Assembly (NCBI RefSeq): GCF_003605475.1
Contig: NZ_RAHX01000001.1
Span: 310,001 to 374,000, forward strand
From: Aurantiacibacter aquimixticola
GTDB taxonomy: Bacteria; Pseudomonadota; Alphaproteobacteria; Sphingomonadales; Sphingomonadaceae
Direction: 5' to 3'
Length of the DNA stretch: 64,000 nt
Shown: positions 1-8,200 of the stretch, piece after piece
How positions within the stretch are numbered: the first letter of the stretch is position 1
How the letters are laid out: the number at the start of each line of letters is the position of its first letter
Position numbers and translations under genes: made by a program
The notes under the pieces: model-generated
The model's input: only the letters and a program-made list of their open reading frames with translations
What the model was told of the DNA's origin: nothing
The model's database searches: none

Positions 1-621
1 CGCGCGATGAAAACGCTGAATGACGAGCTGCAAATGCGAAGCGACTGGACCTTCCCGATCTGTTCGGGCGGGGAGCGTTTGAAGGACGAGGCGGGCCACA
101 AGGCGCATCCGACGCAAAAGCCCGAGGCGCTGCTGTATCGCGTGCTGCTGGCGACGACCGAGAAGGGCGATGTGGTGCTCGATCCGTTCTTCGGCACCGG
201 CACGACGGGCGCGATTGCGAAGCGGCTGGGGAGATCATGGATCGGTTGCGAGCGCGAGGCGGCCTATCGCAAGGTGGCGCGCGCGCGGATCGACAAGGAA
301 ATGCCGCTGGACGAAAGCGCGCTCACGACGATGCAGAGCCGCAAGAGCCAGCCGCGTGTCGCCTTCGGCGCGGTGGTGGAGGCGGGCCTGCTGAAGCCCG
401 GGACGCAGATTTTCGACAAGAAGCGCCGCTGGAAGGCGACGGTGCGGGCCGATGGCTCGATCGAGTGTGGCAAGGAGACCGGCAGCATTCACGGCGTCGG
501 CAAAACCATTCAGAACGCGCCGAGCTGCAATGGCTGGACCTTCTGGCACTACGAAGCGGGCGGCGAGGTCAAGCCCATCGACGCGGCGCGGGGACTGTAT
601 TTGCTTGCGGCGGAGGATTGA
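1..621 (+). CDS. ccrM: CcrM-type adenine DNA methyltransferase, C-terminal part (cut by window edge)
   Basis: This is the C-terminal part of a DNA adenine methyltransferase of the cell-cycle-regulated CcrM type, which modifies GANTC sites in alphaproteobacteria. The frame is open from base 1, so the N-terminal catalytic DPPY part lies outside the window and about 206 residues remain. HPTQKPEALLYR and the SAM-binding DPFFGTGTTGAIAK follow in the beta-class order. After them comes the C-terminal extension typical of CcrM (WKATVRADGSI, then SIHGVGKTIQNAPSCNGW). The extension, absent from most restriction-associated methyltransferases, supports CcrM over an R-M enzyme, and no restriction gene follows it. 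Confidence 0.9.
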   Translation, partial: RAMKTLNDELQMRSDWTFPICSGGERLKDEAGHKAHPTQKPEALLYRVLLATTEKGDVVLDPFFGTGTTGAIAKRLGRSWIGCEREAAYRKVARARIDKEMPLDESALTTMQSRKSQPRVAFGAVVEAGLLKPGTQIFDKKRRWKATVRADGSIECGKETGSIHGVGKTIQNAPSCNGWTFWHYEAGGEVKPIDAARGLYLLAAED

Positions 622-638
622 TTGCGGCTTTGCTTTTT

Positions 639-724
639 CGTCATCCCAGCGGAGTCGGGGATCCAGACAACGCCCGTGGAGCGACTAGACAGCTTGGATA
701 GGCCCCTGCCTGCGCAGGAGCGAC
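639..724. repeat. Dispersed intergenic palindromic repeat, degenerate copy
   Basis: The gap between ccrM and folP begins with a block opening CGTCATCCCAGCGGAG and GGGGATCCAG and closing CCTGCGCAGGAGCGACG. The outer ends (CGTC and GACG) and the internal CCTGCGCAGG are self-complementary. This resembles the short CGTCATCCC...GGGATC repeats scattered between genes in many sphingomonad genomes. The copy is imperfect. The rest of the gap, 725 to 913, shows no convincing gene. Confidence 0.45.
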
Positions 725-913
725 GAGAAGTTTCCTACCGGCATCCCGCTGTGCTTTACCTAGCGGCATGATGGGCGCCGCCAACTTCGCTAAAGCTACA
801 CCTTCCAGCCGTAGGGTCACAGATTTTGCCCGCAAGGTAACAGATCGTGTTTCTCCGCCAGGACACTGTAACACTTGTCACACCCCCACCGCCAACCCGT
901 TGAAAGCACACAC

Positions 914-2029
914 ATGACCACCGACAAGCTCTACATCCAGCCGCTCACCACCGTGTCCGGTCCGCAGGCGGTCGAAGGCGACGCGGTGCGGTTGGCGGGC
1001 GGTATGGTCTATGCGCGCGAGTTCGCGGTCATCGTGCGGCGGGAGGGCGCTGTCGTCAGCCGCGAGGTCGTGACCGCGGACGGCATCGAGGCGGCGCTTG
1101 CCCGGCTGCCTGCCGAGCTGGGCGCGGAGGCCGAGATGCAGTGGTCGAACCTGCGTATGGCGCATCCGCCGATGCAATTGGGGGACCGCACGGTCCGGCT
1201 CGATCAGCCGCAAGTGATGGGCATCCTCAACGTCACGCCGGACAGCTTCAGCGATGGCGGCAAGTTCATGGACGATCCCGAGGCGATGCGCAGCCACGCC
1301 GCCGCCATGCACGAAGCGGGCGCCGCCATCATCGACATTGGCGGGGAAAGCACGCGGCCGGGCGCCAAGGCGGTCTGGGAAGGCGAGGAGATCGAACGGG
1401 TACGTCCCGCGGTCGAGCAATGCGTCGCCATGGGCGCTGTGGTCAGCGTGGACACGCGCCGTCCGGCGGTGATGGAAGCCGCGCTGGATGCGGGCGCGCA
1501 CATCATCAACGATGTCTCGGCGCTGCGCTACGATCCGCGTTCGCTGGAATTGGCGGCCTCGGTCGATGCGCCGGTCATCCTGATGCACGCGCCCGGCACT
1601 GGCGAGGATCTGCATGCCGACGGCGATTACGATGCCGTGCTGTTCGATGTGTTCGACATGCTGCGCGAAGTGCGAGACAGGGCCGTTGCGGGCGGCGTGG
1701 CGCGGGAGCGGATCGTCCTCGATCCCGGTATCGGTTTCGGCAAGGCGGTGTCGGACAATCTTGCGCTGCTCAATGGGCTGGCGCTGTTCCATGCGCTCGG
1801 CCAGCCGCTATTGCTCGGCGCAAGTCGCAAGCGGATGATCGGCGCGCTCAGCAATGAAGCGCCTGCGCATGAACGTATTGGCGGTTCACTCGCGCTCGCC
1901 CAGGTCGGGATGGATGCGGGCGTACAGCTGCTGCGCGTGCACGATGTTTTCGAGACGGTACAAGCGCGAAATGTCTGGCGCGGCATGCGCGATGCCGCGC
2001 TCACCGACTTTGGCGGGCTGGTCGACTAG
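914..2029 (+). CDS. folP: Dihydropteroate synthase
   Basis: Condenses 6-hydroxymethyl-dihydropterin diphosphate with p-aminobenzoate to dihydropteroate in folate synthesis; cytoplasmic. The 371-residue protein has the signature MGILNVTPDSFSDGGKF near residue 102, IDIGGESTRPGA, LDPGIGFGK and GASRKRMIG, covering pterin and sulfonamide-site loops. The core starts about 100 residues in, so there is an N-terminal extension compared with the usual 270 to 290 residue enzyme. An in-frame TTG at 875 lies upstream, but the ATG at 914 is the more likely start. The stop overlaps the convergent lipoprotein gene in a shared CTAG. Confidence 0.95.
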   Translation: MTTDKLYIQPLTTVSGPQAVEGDAVRLAGGMVYAREFAVIVRREGAVVSREVVTADGIEAALARLPAELGAEAEMQWSNLRMAHPPMQLGDRTVRLDQPQVMGILNVTPDSFSDGGKFMDDPEAMRSHAAAMHEAGAAIIDIGGESTRPGAKAVWEGEEIERVRPAVEQCVAMGAVVSVDTRRPAVMEAALDAGAHIINDVSALRYDPRSLELAASVDAPVILMHAPGTGEDLHADGDYDAVLFDVFDMLREVRDRAVAGGVARERIVLDPGIGFGKAVSDNLALLNGLALFHALGQPLLLGASRKRMIGALSNEAPAHERIGGSLALAQVGMDAGVQLLRVHDVFETVQARNVWRGMRDAALTDFGGLVD

Positions 2030-2670
2030 CTCGCCGCGCGTCCCACGCCGTCCGCCTCGCGCACGGCGGACGCGATGCTGTAAATCACCTCTTCGAATTC
2101 GTTTGCAACGTGGTCGGGGAGATTGTCGCCAACGCTGCGCGCTATCAGGATGGTACGATCGCGGCTTGGCAGGAAGAGGTATTCGGTCACCACCGCGTCT
2201 GCTTGCGAGCGATAGGCAAATCCCTCCACGCCCGAGCGCTCGACAGTATCGACGCCATATGCCGACTGTCCTTGGAAATGGCCCCGATACTCGCCGATTG
2301 GACGGGGAAGCAGGGCAAGCGCAAGGCCGGGTTCCCGCTCCGCATTGCAGCGCGTCGGAACGTCGTCCGCACCATACATGCAGCCTTCCTGACCGATGCG
2401 CGCCGCGCGGTCCGCAGGTATCAGCTTGGTGGCCGTGTGGTGCCTGTCGTTTGCGGGAGGTATTGCGATATCGACATCGGCCGCAGTGAGCAGGCGCGGA
2501 TCGAAGGAATAGGTGATGTGGCCCAGTGTCGCCGTACTTTCGGAAGTGTCGGGCCGAGGCGAAACGGCCTCTGCCGGGTCGTTGGATTGCGCTCCATCAT
2601 CAGAAGGTCCGCACGAGGGCAGGGCAAGCAGGGCGGCTGAAATTGCAAGAATGTCACGATATTGACGCAT
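2026..2670 (-). CDS. Predicted lipoprotein of unknown function
   Basis: The 214-residue protein starts with a short charged N-terminus, a hydrophobic stretch (ILAISAALLALPSC) and a cysteine near residue 20, which fits a lipoprotein signal with a weak lipobox (LPSC). After the signal comes a Ser/Asp/Pro-rich linker and then a globular part with a single further cysteine pair (GCMYGADDVPTRC). No family was recognised. Its stop overlaps the folP stop by four bases. The likely location is the periplasmic face of a membrane. Confidence 0.7.
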   Translation of the reverse strand: MRQYRDILAISAALLALPSCGPSDDGAQSNDPAEAVSPRPDTSESTATLGHITYSFDPRLLTAADVDIAIPPANDRHHTATKLIPADRAARIGQEGCMYGADDVPTRCNAEREPGLALALLPRPIGEYRGHFQGQSAYGVDTVERSGVEGFAYRSQADAVVTEYLFLPSRDRTILIARSVGDNLPDHVANEFEEVIYSIASAVREADGVGRAAS

Positions 2671-2765
2671 GTTAGGAAAGCGCGCGAAGGGCTCTTTCCG
2701 TTCCGCTTTTTCTCGCAGCTGAAAAACGATCTGTCGATGCGCGAAGGCCGCAGAAACCCTGGACT

Positions 2766-4184
2766 TTAGGCTGCGTTATCGATGCCGAGATCGGACAGTT
2801 TGCGATAAAGCGTCGAGCGCCCGATGCCCAGCCTGCGAGCCACTTCCGTCATGCGTCCGCGATAATGGCCGATGGCGAGGCGGATCACATCGGCCTCGAT
2901 CTCTTCCAGCGGGCGCAGATTGCCGTCGGCCGTGTAGAGCTGGACGCCTGCGCTCTCACGCAGCGGCACATCGGGCGCTTCGCATTCGCCGACGATCTCG
3001 CGCAATTGCGGGAAGTCCTCGGTGGTCAGCGCATCGCCATCGCAGAACACGGCCGCGCGGAAGAGCACCGCCTGCAGCTGGCGCACATTGCCGGGCCATT
3101 CGAAGGCCGAGAGGAGGTTCAAGGCGTCCGACGTGATGCCGAGCGGACGCAGGCCCGGCTGATCGCCGATACGGGTCAGGAAATGGCGGGTGAGAGCGGG
3201 CACGTCGCCGCTGCGTTGGCGAAGGGGCGGTAGCTCCACCGCGGTGCGGGACAGGGCGGCAAGCAGGCGCTCCCGGAAATGACCGGTCGCGACCAGATCG
3301 GCGAGCGGCAGATTGCTGGCGGCGATGATGCGCACATCCACCTTGAACGCATATTGTGCCCCGATCGGCTTGACCTGCCCGCTTTCGATAACGTCGGCGA
3401 GCCGATCCTGCAGATCCGTCGGCAGGCGATCGACCTCATCGAGGACAAGCGTCCCGCCGTCGCAATGCTGCAGGGCCCCGACCTGCTGGTCGAACGCGCC
3501 GGGGAACGCCCCCTTTTCATGGCCGAACAGTGCCGATTCCATGCTGCTGGCGGGAATGCCCGACACGTTGAGCATGCGAAATTCGGTCTTGGAACGCGGC
3601 GAGGCGGCGTGCATCGCGCGCACAAGCATGTCCTTGCCGGTGCCGCTTTCGCCTTCGATCAGGACATGACCATGCCCCCGTGCGGCCTTGGCGGCCTTTG
3701 CCAGGGCATCGCGGAAAGGCGGCGCGGTGCCGACCATGGCGTCGAAATCGAGATCGCTTTCGAATTTCTCCGACAGCGGGGTCAGCTCGTCCTGTGGAGC
3801 TTCCAGCGTAGTTGCATTGCGCAGCGCCTGCATCAGGCGATCGGGCGCGACGGGCTTTACCAGATAATCGGTAGCCCCCGCGCGCATCGCCTCTACCGCA
3901 AGCTGCGGGCTGGTGCTGGTCGTCAGCATCAGGATGGGCAGGGCGGGTCGGCGCTCTTTCAACTCGGCGATGAGCTCGCAGGCGCGGTCGCCCGGAACCC
4001 ACTGGTCGAGGATGATGGCGGAAAGCTGCATCCCCTGCCGCGTGCCCAGCGTCGCGATGGCCTTTTCCGAATCGCCGACGACAAGCGTGCGCCAGCCTTC
4101 GCGCCCGGCGAGGGCGGAGATCAGCCGGCTTTGCGCCGGTTCATCGTCAATCAGCATCAACAGACGCTGTTCGGTCTCGGCCAT
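2766..4184 (-). CDS. NtrC-family response regulator (REC, AAA+, Fis-type HTH) with GAFPGA loop
   Basis: The 472-residue protein has three domains. A receiver domain covers residues 5 to 125 with the acidic DDE pocket, the phospho-acceptor Asp in IILDQWVPG, and KPV. A sigma-54-type AAA+ domain follows, with Walker A GESGTGKD and Walker B LVLDEVD. A C-terminal Fis-type helix-turn-helix ends MTEVARRLGIGRSTLYRKL. The sigma-54-contacting loop reads GAFPGA (bases 3496-3513) instead of GAFTGA; loss of that Thr normally impairs activation of sigma-54 polymerase. It may therefore act as a repressor or with another sigma factor. No cognate histidine kinase is adjacent. Confidence 0.88.
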   Translation of the reverse strand: MAETEQRLLMLIDDEPAQSRLISALAGREGWRTLVVGDSEKAIATLGTRQGMQLSAIILDQWVPGDRACELIAELKERRPALPILMLTTSTSPQLAVEAMRAGATDYLVKPVAPDRLMQALRNATTLEAPQDELTPLSEKFESDLDFDAMVGTAPPFRDALAKAAKAARGHGHVLIEGESGTGKDMLVRAMHAASPRSKTEFRMLNVSGIPASSMESALFGHEKGAFPGAFDQQVGALQHCDGGTLVLDEVDRLPTDLQDRLADVIESGQVKPIGAQYAFKVDVRIIAASNLPLADLVATGHFRERLLAALSRTAVELPPLRQRSGDVPALTRHFLTRIGDQPGLRPLGITSDALNLLSAFEWPGNVRQLQAVLFRAAVFCDGDALTTEDFPQLREIVGECEAPDVPLRESAGVQLYTADGNLRPLEEIEADVIRLAIGHYRGRMTEVARRLGIGRSTLYRKLSDLGIDNAA

Positions 4185-4370
4185 GCAACTTCACCAATTC
4201 GGCCCGGCTTTTCCGGGGGATCGGAGAACCGGTTAACGGCAGGGGGTAAAAAGCCCATTAAGCTTGCCTGTCCTTATGTTGGGAGGGGGTGGGGCTTGAG
4301 CGCGGGCAAGCGGCGCGATACAGCCGTTCGCAATATGACATCGACATTCGCGAAAGGGGCATGAAGCCAG

Positions 4371-4493
4371 ATGGCAAATCCGCACGACATGAAAAAAGCG
4401 CACGGCACGTATGCGAGCTTTATCGGCATGCTGAAATGGGCCGTGCCGCTGATCCTGGCGATCGCGTTCTTCGTCGTGATCCTGATTGCCTGA
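4371..4493 (+). CDS. aa3-type cytochrome c oxidase subunit IV (40 residues)
   Basis: This small gene encodes 40 residues: MANPHDMKKAHGTYASFIGM followed by one hydrophobic helix (LKWAVPLILAIAFFVVILIA). Length, the HGTY-F--ML-W pattern and the single C-terminal helix match the bacterial aa3 oxidase subunit IV family, a single-span accessory subunit of cytochrome c oxidase in the inner membrane. Its stop is 16 bases before the pntAA start, and this adjacency is usual in alphaproteobacteria. A purine-rich stretch GAAAGGGG lies upstream. An ATG at 4361 is out of frame. Confidence 0.82.
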   Translation: MANPHDMKKAHGTYASFIGMLKWAVPLILAIAFFVVILIA

Positions 4494-4509
4494 CCCGACC
4501 GGGCAGCGG

Positions 4510-5637
4510 ATGCGGATCGCGATCCTGAAGGAGCGTGCGACCGGTGAGAACCGTGTCGCCGCGACCCCGGAAACGGTAAAGAAGTTCGGCGCCCTTGGTG
4601 CCGATGTCGCCGTGGAGGCCGGTGCAGGCACGGGAGCCGCGATCACGGATGAGGCGTATCGCGATGCCGGGGCGGAGCTTGGCTCGGCCGATGCGGTCGT
4701 CAGGGAAGCCGATATCGTGCTGGGCGTCCAGGCCCCCGATCCGGCGCTATTGCAAGGGGCCAAGCCCGGTGCCTGGGTTGCTGCGACATTCGATCCCTTC
4801 GGCGAGAGAGATCGCGTGGATGCCTATGCCCAGGCGGGGCTGGAGGCGCTGTCGATGGAATTCATGCCGCGCATCACCCGCGCGCAGAGCATGGACGTCC
4901 TTTCCAGCCAGTCCAACCTCGCCGGATACAAGGCGGTCATCGCCTCGGCAGACACATATGGCCGCGCCTTCCCCATGATGATGACGGCGGCGGGCACCGT
5001 TTCCGCCGCGAAGGTCTTCGTCATGGGAGTCGGCGTCGCGGGCCTGCAGGCGATCGCCACGGCGAAGCGCCTCGGCGCGCAGGTAAGCGCGACCGATGTC
5101 CGCTCGGCCACGAAGGAGCAGATCCAGTCGCTGGGCGCGAAGCCGGTTTTCGTCGAAGAAGTGGAGGGGATCGAGGGCGAGGGCAGCGGCGGCTACGCGA
5201 CGGAGATGAGCGCGGAATACCAGAAGGCGCAGGCCGAACTGGTGAGCGCGCACATCGCCAAGCAGGACATCGTTATCACCACCGCGCTGATCCCCGGCCG
5301 TGCGGCGCCGCGCCTGATTTCGGACGCGCAGATCGCGACCATGCGCGAAGGCAGCGTGATTTACGATCTCGCTGTTGCGCAAGGCGGCAATGTCGAAGGA
5401 TCGAAGCCCGACGAGGCCGTCGAGAAGCACGGCGTGAAAATCATCGGCTTCGGCAACACCGCCGGCCATCTGGCAGCGGATGCAAGCGCGCTGTTCAGCC
5501 GCAACCTGTTCAACTTCCTCAACGCCTTCTGGGACGAGGAGCAGCACAAGCCAGTGCTGGACGAGGAGATCGGCGACGCGGTGCGGCTGACGAAGGGCGG
5601 CAAGGTCGTGAACGAGAGGTTGCACGACACGGCCTGA
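4510..5637 (+). CDS. pntAA: NAD(P) transhydrogenase subunit alpha, part 1 (soluble NAD-binding domain I)
   Basis: Soluble domain I (dI) of the proton-pumping Re/Si-specific transhydrogenase, which binds NAD(H) and passes hydride to NADP in PntB. The 375-residue protein begins MRIAILKERATGENRVAATP and contains the Rossmann motif VMGVGVAGLQAIATAKRLGA and the mobile-loop region QSNLAGYKAV. ATG 4510 is preferred to an upstream TTG at 4486 because the family begins MRIA-(I/V)-KE. The alpha subunit is split here, as usual in alphaproteobacteria, with the membrane part in pntAB at 6384. Confidence 0.95.
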   Translation: MRIAILKERATGENRVAATPETVKKFGALGADVAVEAGAGTGAAITDEAYRDAGAELGSADAVVREADIVLGVQAPDPALLQGAKPGAWVAATFDPFGERDRVDAYAQAGLEALSMEFMPRITRAQSMDVLSSQSNLAGYKAVIASADTYGRAFPMMMTAAGTVSAAKVFVMGVGVAGLQAIATAKRLGAQVSATDVRSATKEQIQSLGAKPVFVEEVEGIEGEGSGGYATEMSAEYQKAQAELVSAHIAKQDIVITTALIPGRAAPRLISDAQIATMREGSVIYDLAVAQGGNVEGSKPDEAVEKHGVKIIGFGNTAGHLAADASALFSRNLFNFLNAFWDEEQHKPVLDEEIGDAVRLTKGGKVVNERLHDTA

Positions 5638-5725
5638 CTACCTCCAATGGTCCCTGCGGGGGTGAATCTCGGAACATCGCGCATCGTCAGGCCGTTGATT
5701 CAGCACAACCAACCGGAGATCACCA

Positions 5726-6253
5726 ATGCGCCTTCCTCACGTCCTACTCGCCGCTGCCGCCGCCGTAGCAACCGCTGGCTGCGCAACCACGGACGGCATG
5801 ATGATGTCCGACCAGACCGTCACGGAAATCGTGGTGGCGTCGCCCAATCACACCACGCTGGAACAGGCAGTGGTTGCCGCCAACCTTGCCGCGACGCTGA
5901 ATGGCGATGGGCCGTTTACCGTCTTCGCTCCCACCGACACCGCTTTCGCCGCGCTTCCCGCATCGCTGCGGACAGCGGCGATGAACGACACGGACCTGCT
6001 GAGTTCGGTACTGACCTATCACGCCGTGTCGGGCCGGGTGACCGCCGCCGATCTCATGGCGCAGATCGCCGCGGGTGGCGGTACGGCCAACCTCACGACC
6101 GTGAATGGTGCGACCCTTCGCGCCACGATGCAGGGCAATTTCGTGCGCCTGACCGGCGCCAATGGCAGTTCCGCCTTTGTCGAGACGGCCGATATCGGAG
6201 CCTCCAACGGCGTCATCCATTCCATCAACGGTGTGCTCCTGCCGCCGATGTAA
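5726..6253 (+). CDS. Fasciclin (FAS1) domain lipoprotein
   Basis: The 175-residue protein has a lipoprotein signal ending ATAGC at residue 19, a short Met/Thr linker, and one complete FAS1 domain (residues 33-175). The domain shows FTVFAPTDTAFAALP, LLSSVLTYHAVSGRVTAADL and the closing IHSINGVLLPPM. FAS1 domains mediate adhesion or small-ligand binding outside the cytoplasm, and the exact role here is unknown. It sits inside the transhydrogenase cluster, between pntAA and pntAB, and is followed by its own strong terminator. Confidence 0.9.
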   Translation: MRLPHVLLAAAAAVATAGCATTDGMMMSDQTVTEIVVASPNHTTLEQAVVAANLAATLNGDGPFTVFAPTDTAFAALPASLRTAAMNDTDLLSSVLTYHAVSGRVTAADLMAQIAAGGGTANLTTVNGATLRATMQGNFVRLTGANGSSAFVETADIGASNGVIHSINGVLLPPM

Positions 6254-6280
6254 TCGCCACCGTCGATCGATCCCCCTGGA

Positions 6281-6308
6281 AAGGCCGCGCCACGTGCGCG
6301 GCCTTTTT
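6281..6308 (+). terminator. Rho-independent terminator after the fasciclin gene
   Basis: A perfect 10-base-pair stem AAGGCCGCGC / GCGCGGCCTT with a five-base loop (CACGT) runs into TTTTTT. It starts 27 bases after the fasciclin stop and 73 bases before pntAB, so pntAB and pntB probably need their own promoter or read-through. Confidence 0.85.
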
Positions 6309-6383
6309 TGTGCACCGCGCATATTCGTGCCTCGACACCTCTTCCCCCTTCGGCAATAAAAGTCTGAAGGGAGAGCGTCGTTC

Positions 6384-6665
6384 ATGGACTTTATCAGCAT
6401 CCTGTCGATCTTCGTGCTGGCGTGTTTCGTCGGCTATTACGTCGTCTGGTCGGTCACGCCCGCCCTGCATACGCCGCTGATGGCGGTGACGAATGCGATT
6501 TCCAGCGTGATTATCGTCGGCGGCCTGATCGCCGCTGCGGAGGCGGGAAGTGATGTGGCGAAGTGGCTGGGTCTCGCTGCGGTGGTACTCGCGAGCGTGA
6601 ATATTTTCGGCGGCTTCGCGGTGACTGAGCGGATGCTCGCCATGTACAAGAAGAAGGACAAGTAA
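6384..6665 (+). CDS. pntAB: NAD(P) transhydrogenase subunit alpha, part 2 (membrane)
   Basis: The 93-residue membrane part of the alpha subunit contributes helices of the proton channel in domain II. Three hydrophobic helices are visible, with the conserved WSVTPALHTPLMAVTNAIS and the motif NIFGGFAVTERMLAMYKKK at the end. The stop is directly followed by the pntB start at 6666, so the two are translationally linked. A GGGAG ribosome-binding site precedes the start. Confidence 0.95.
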   Translation: MDFISILSIFVLACFVGYYVVWSVTPALHTPLMAVTNAISSVIIVGGLIAAAEAGSDVAKWLGLAAVVLASVNIFGGFAVTERMLAMYKKKDK

Positions 6666-8141
6666 ATGAAGTTGTCTTTCTTCGCAGCCGCCGCAGCATA
6701 CCTTGGCGGGTATGAAGGCGGAGCAGGTTCCGGCACGCCGACCTTGGCGATGCTTGCCTACTTGATCGCGGGCGTATTCTTCATTCTCGCGCTGCGCGGG
6801 CTTTCCAGCCCTGCAAGCAGTCGCCGCGGTAATCGTTTCGGCATGGTCGGTATGCTGATCGCCGTTGTGACGACACTGGTGACGCACGATATCGCCAACC
6901 TGCCGGAAATCGGCGTGGCGATGTTGATCGGTGGTGCGATCGGCTTCATCATCGCGCGGCGCATCGCCATGACGGCGATGCCCGAACTGGTAGCGGGGTT
7001 CCACTCGCTGGTCGGCCTTGCCGCAGTGCTGGTCGGCTGGGCGGCCTATCTCAATCCCGCGGCATTTGGCTTGCTCACCGCTACGGGCATTAGTCCCATA
7101 AGCAAGATCGAGATGGGACTCGGCATCGCCATCGGCGCAATCACCTTTTCCGGTTCGGTCATCGCGTTTGCCAAGCTTTCTGGCCGGATGAGCGGGTCGC
7201 CGATCCTGCTGCCTGCGCGACATGTCATAAATCTCGGCACACTTGCGGCGATTATCGTGCTGACGGCATTGTTCGCTATGGCGACGGGGCCGGACGCAAC
7301 ATTGCCTTACATCGCGGCGTTGACGGTGCTCGCCTTCATCATCGGTTTCCTGCTGATCATCCCCATCGGCGGGGCGGACATGCCGGTCGTGGTCTCGATG
7401 CTGAACAGCTATTCCGGCTGGGCGGCAGCGGCGATGGGCTTCACGCTTGGCAATACGGCGATGATCATCACCGGCGCGCTGGTCGGTTCGTCGGGCGCGA
7501 TCCTGAGCTACATCATGTGCCGGGCGATGAACCGCAGCTTCATCTCCGTGATCGCGGGCGGGTTCGGCGCGGACGATAGCGGCGGCGGCAGCGGCGAGGC
7601 AAAGGAGCAGCGCCCCTACAAGCAGGGTAGCGCGGCGGATGCGGCCTTCATGCTGGAACAGGCGGAAAAGGTCATCATCATCCCCGGATACGGCATGGCC
7701 GTGGCCCAGGCGCAGCACGCGCTGCGCGAAATGGCCGACATGCTGGAAGAGAAGGGCGTGGAGGTGAAATACGCCATCCACCCCGTCGCTGGACGCATGC
7801 CAGGGCATATGAACGTGCTGCTCGCCGAAGCGCAGGTGCCTTACGAAAACGTGTTCGAGCTGGAGGACATCAATAGCGAATTCGCGCAGGCGGACGTCGC
7901 CTTCATCATCGGCGCGAACGATGTGGTGAACCCGGCGGCGAAGACGGACAAGTCCAGCCCGATCTACGGCATGCCGGTGTTCGATGTCGGCAATGCGAAA
8001 CAGGTCTTCTTCATCAAGCGCAGCATGGGCGGCGTGGGCTATGCCGGTGTCGATAACGATGTCTTCTACATGGATCAGACGATGATGCTGCTGTCGGACG
8101 CGAAGAAGATGGTCGAGGAAATCGTCAAGGCGCTCGACTAG
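6666..8141 (+). CDS. pntB: NAD(P) transhydrogenase subunit beta
   Basis: The 491-residue beta subunit combines about nine membrane helices (residues 1-290) with a C-terminal NADP-binding domain III. The latter has the fingerprint IIIPGYGMAVAQAQHALREM (starting near residue 337), YAIHPVAGRMPGHMNVLLAE, and FIIGANDVVNPAAK. Together with PntAA and PntAB it uses the proton gradient to make NADPH from NADH. It is the last gene of the cluster; a short Gly/Ser-rich linker (DDSGGGSGEAKE) joins membrane and soluble parts. Confidence 0.96.
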   Translation: MKLSFFAAAAAYLGGYEGGAGSGTPTLAMLAYLIAGVFFILALRGLSSPASSRRGNRFGMVGMLIAVVTTLVTHDIANLPEIGVAMLIGGAIGFIIARRIAMTAMPELVAGFHSLVGLAAVLVGWAAYLNPAAFGLLTATGISPISKIEMGLGIAIGAITFSGSVIAFAKLSGRMSGSPILLPARHVINLGTLAAIIVLTALFAMATGPDATLPYIAALTVLAFIIGFLLIIPIGGADMPVVVSMLNSYSGWAAAAMGFTLGNTAMIITGALVGSSGAILSYIMCRAMNRSFISVIAGGFGADDSGGGSGEAKEQRPYKQGSAADAAFMLEQAEKVIIIPGYGMAVAQAQHALREMADMLEEKGVEVKYAIHPVAGRMPGHMNVLLAEAQVPYENVFELEDINSEFAQADVAFIIGANDVVNPAAKTDKSSPIYGMPVFDVGNAKQVFFIKRSMGGVGYAGVDNDVFYMDQTMMLLSDAKKMVEEIVKALD

Positions 8142-8200
8142 CGGGGAACGGGCGCAGTCGCGCGCCGTTCGGACCGGATACACGAAAAAGGGGCAATGAT

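Noticed and set aside
1..621. Restriction-modification system at the left edge
   Set aside because: The C-terminal extension is of the solitary CcrM type and the next gene is folP; the left side cannot be inspected, so a weak doubt remains.
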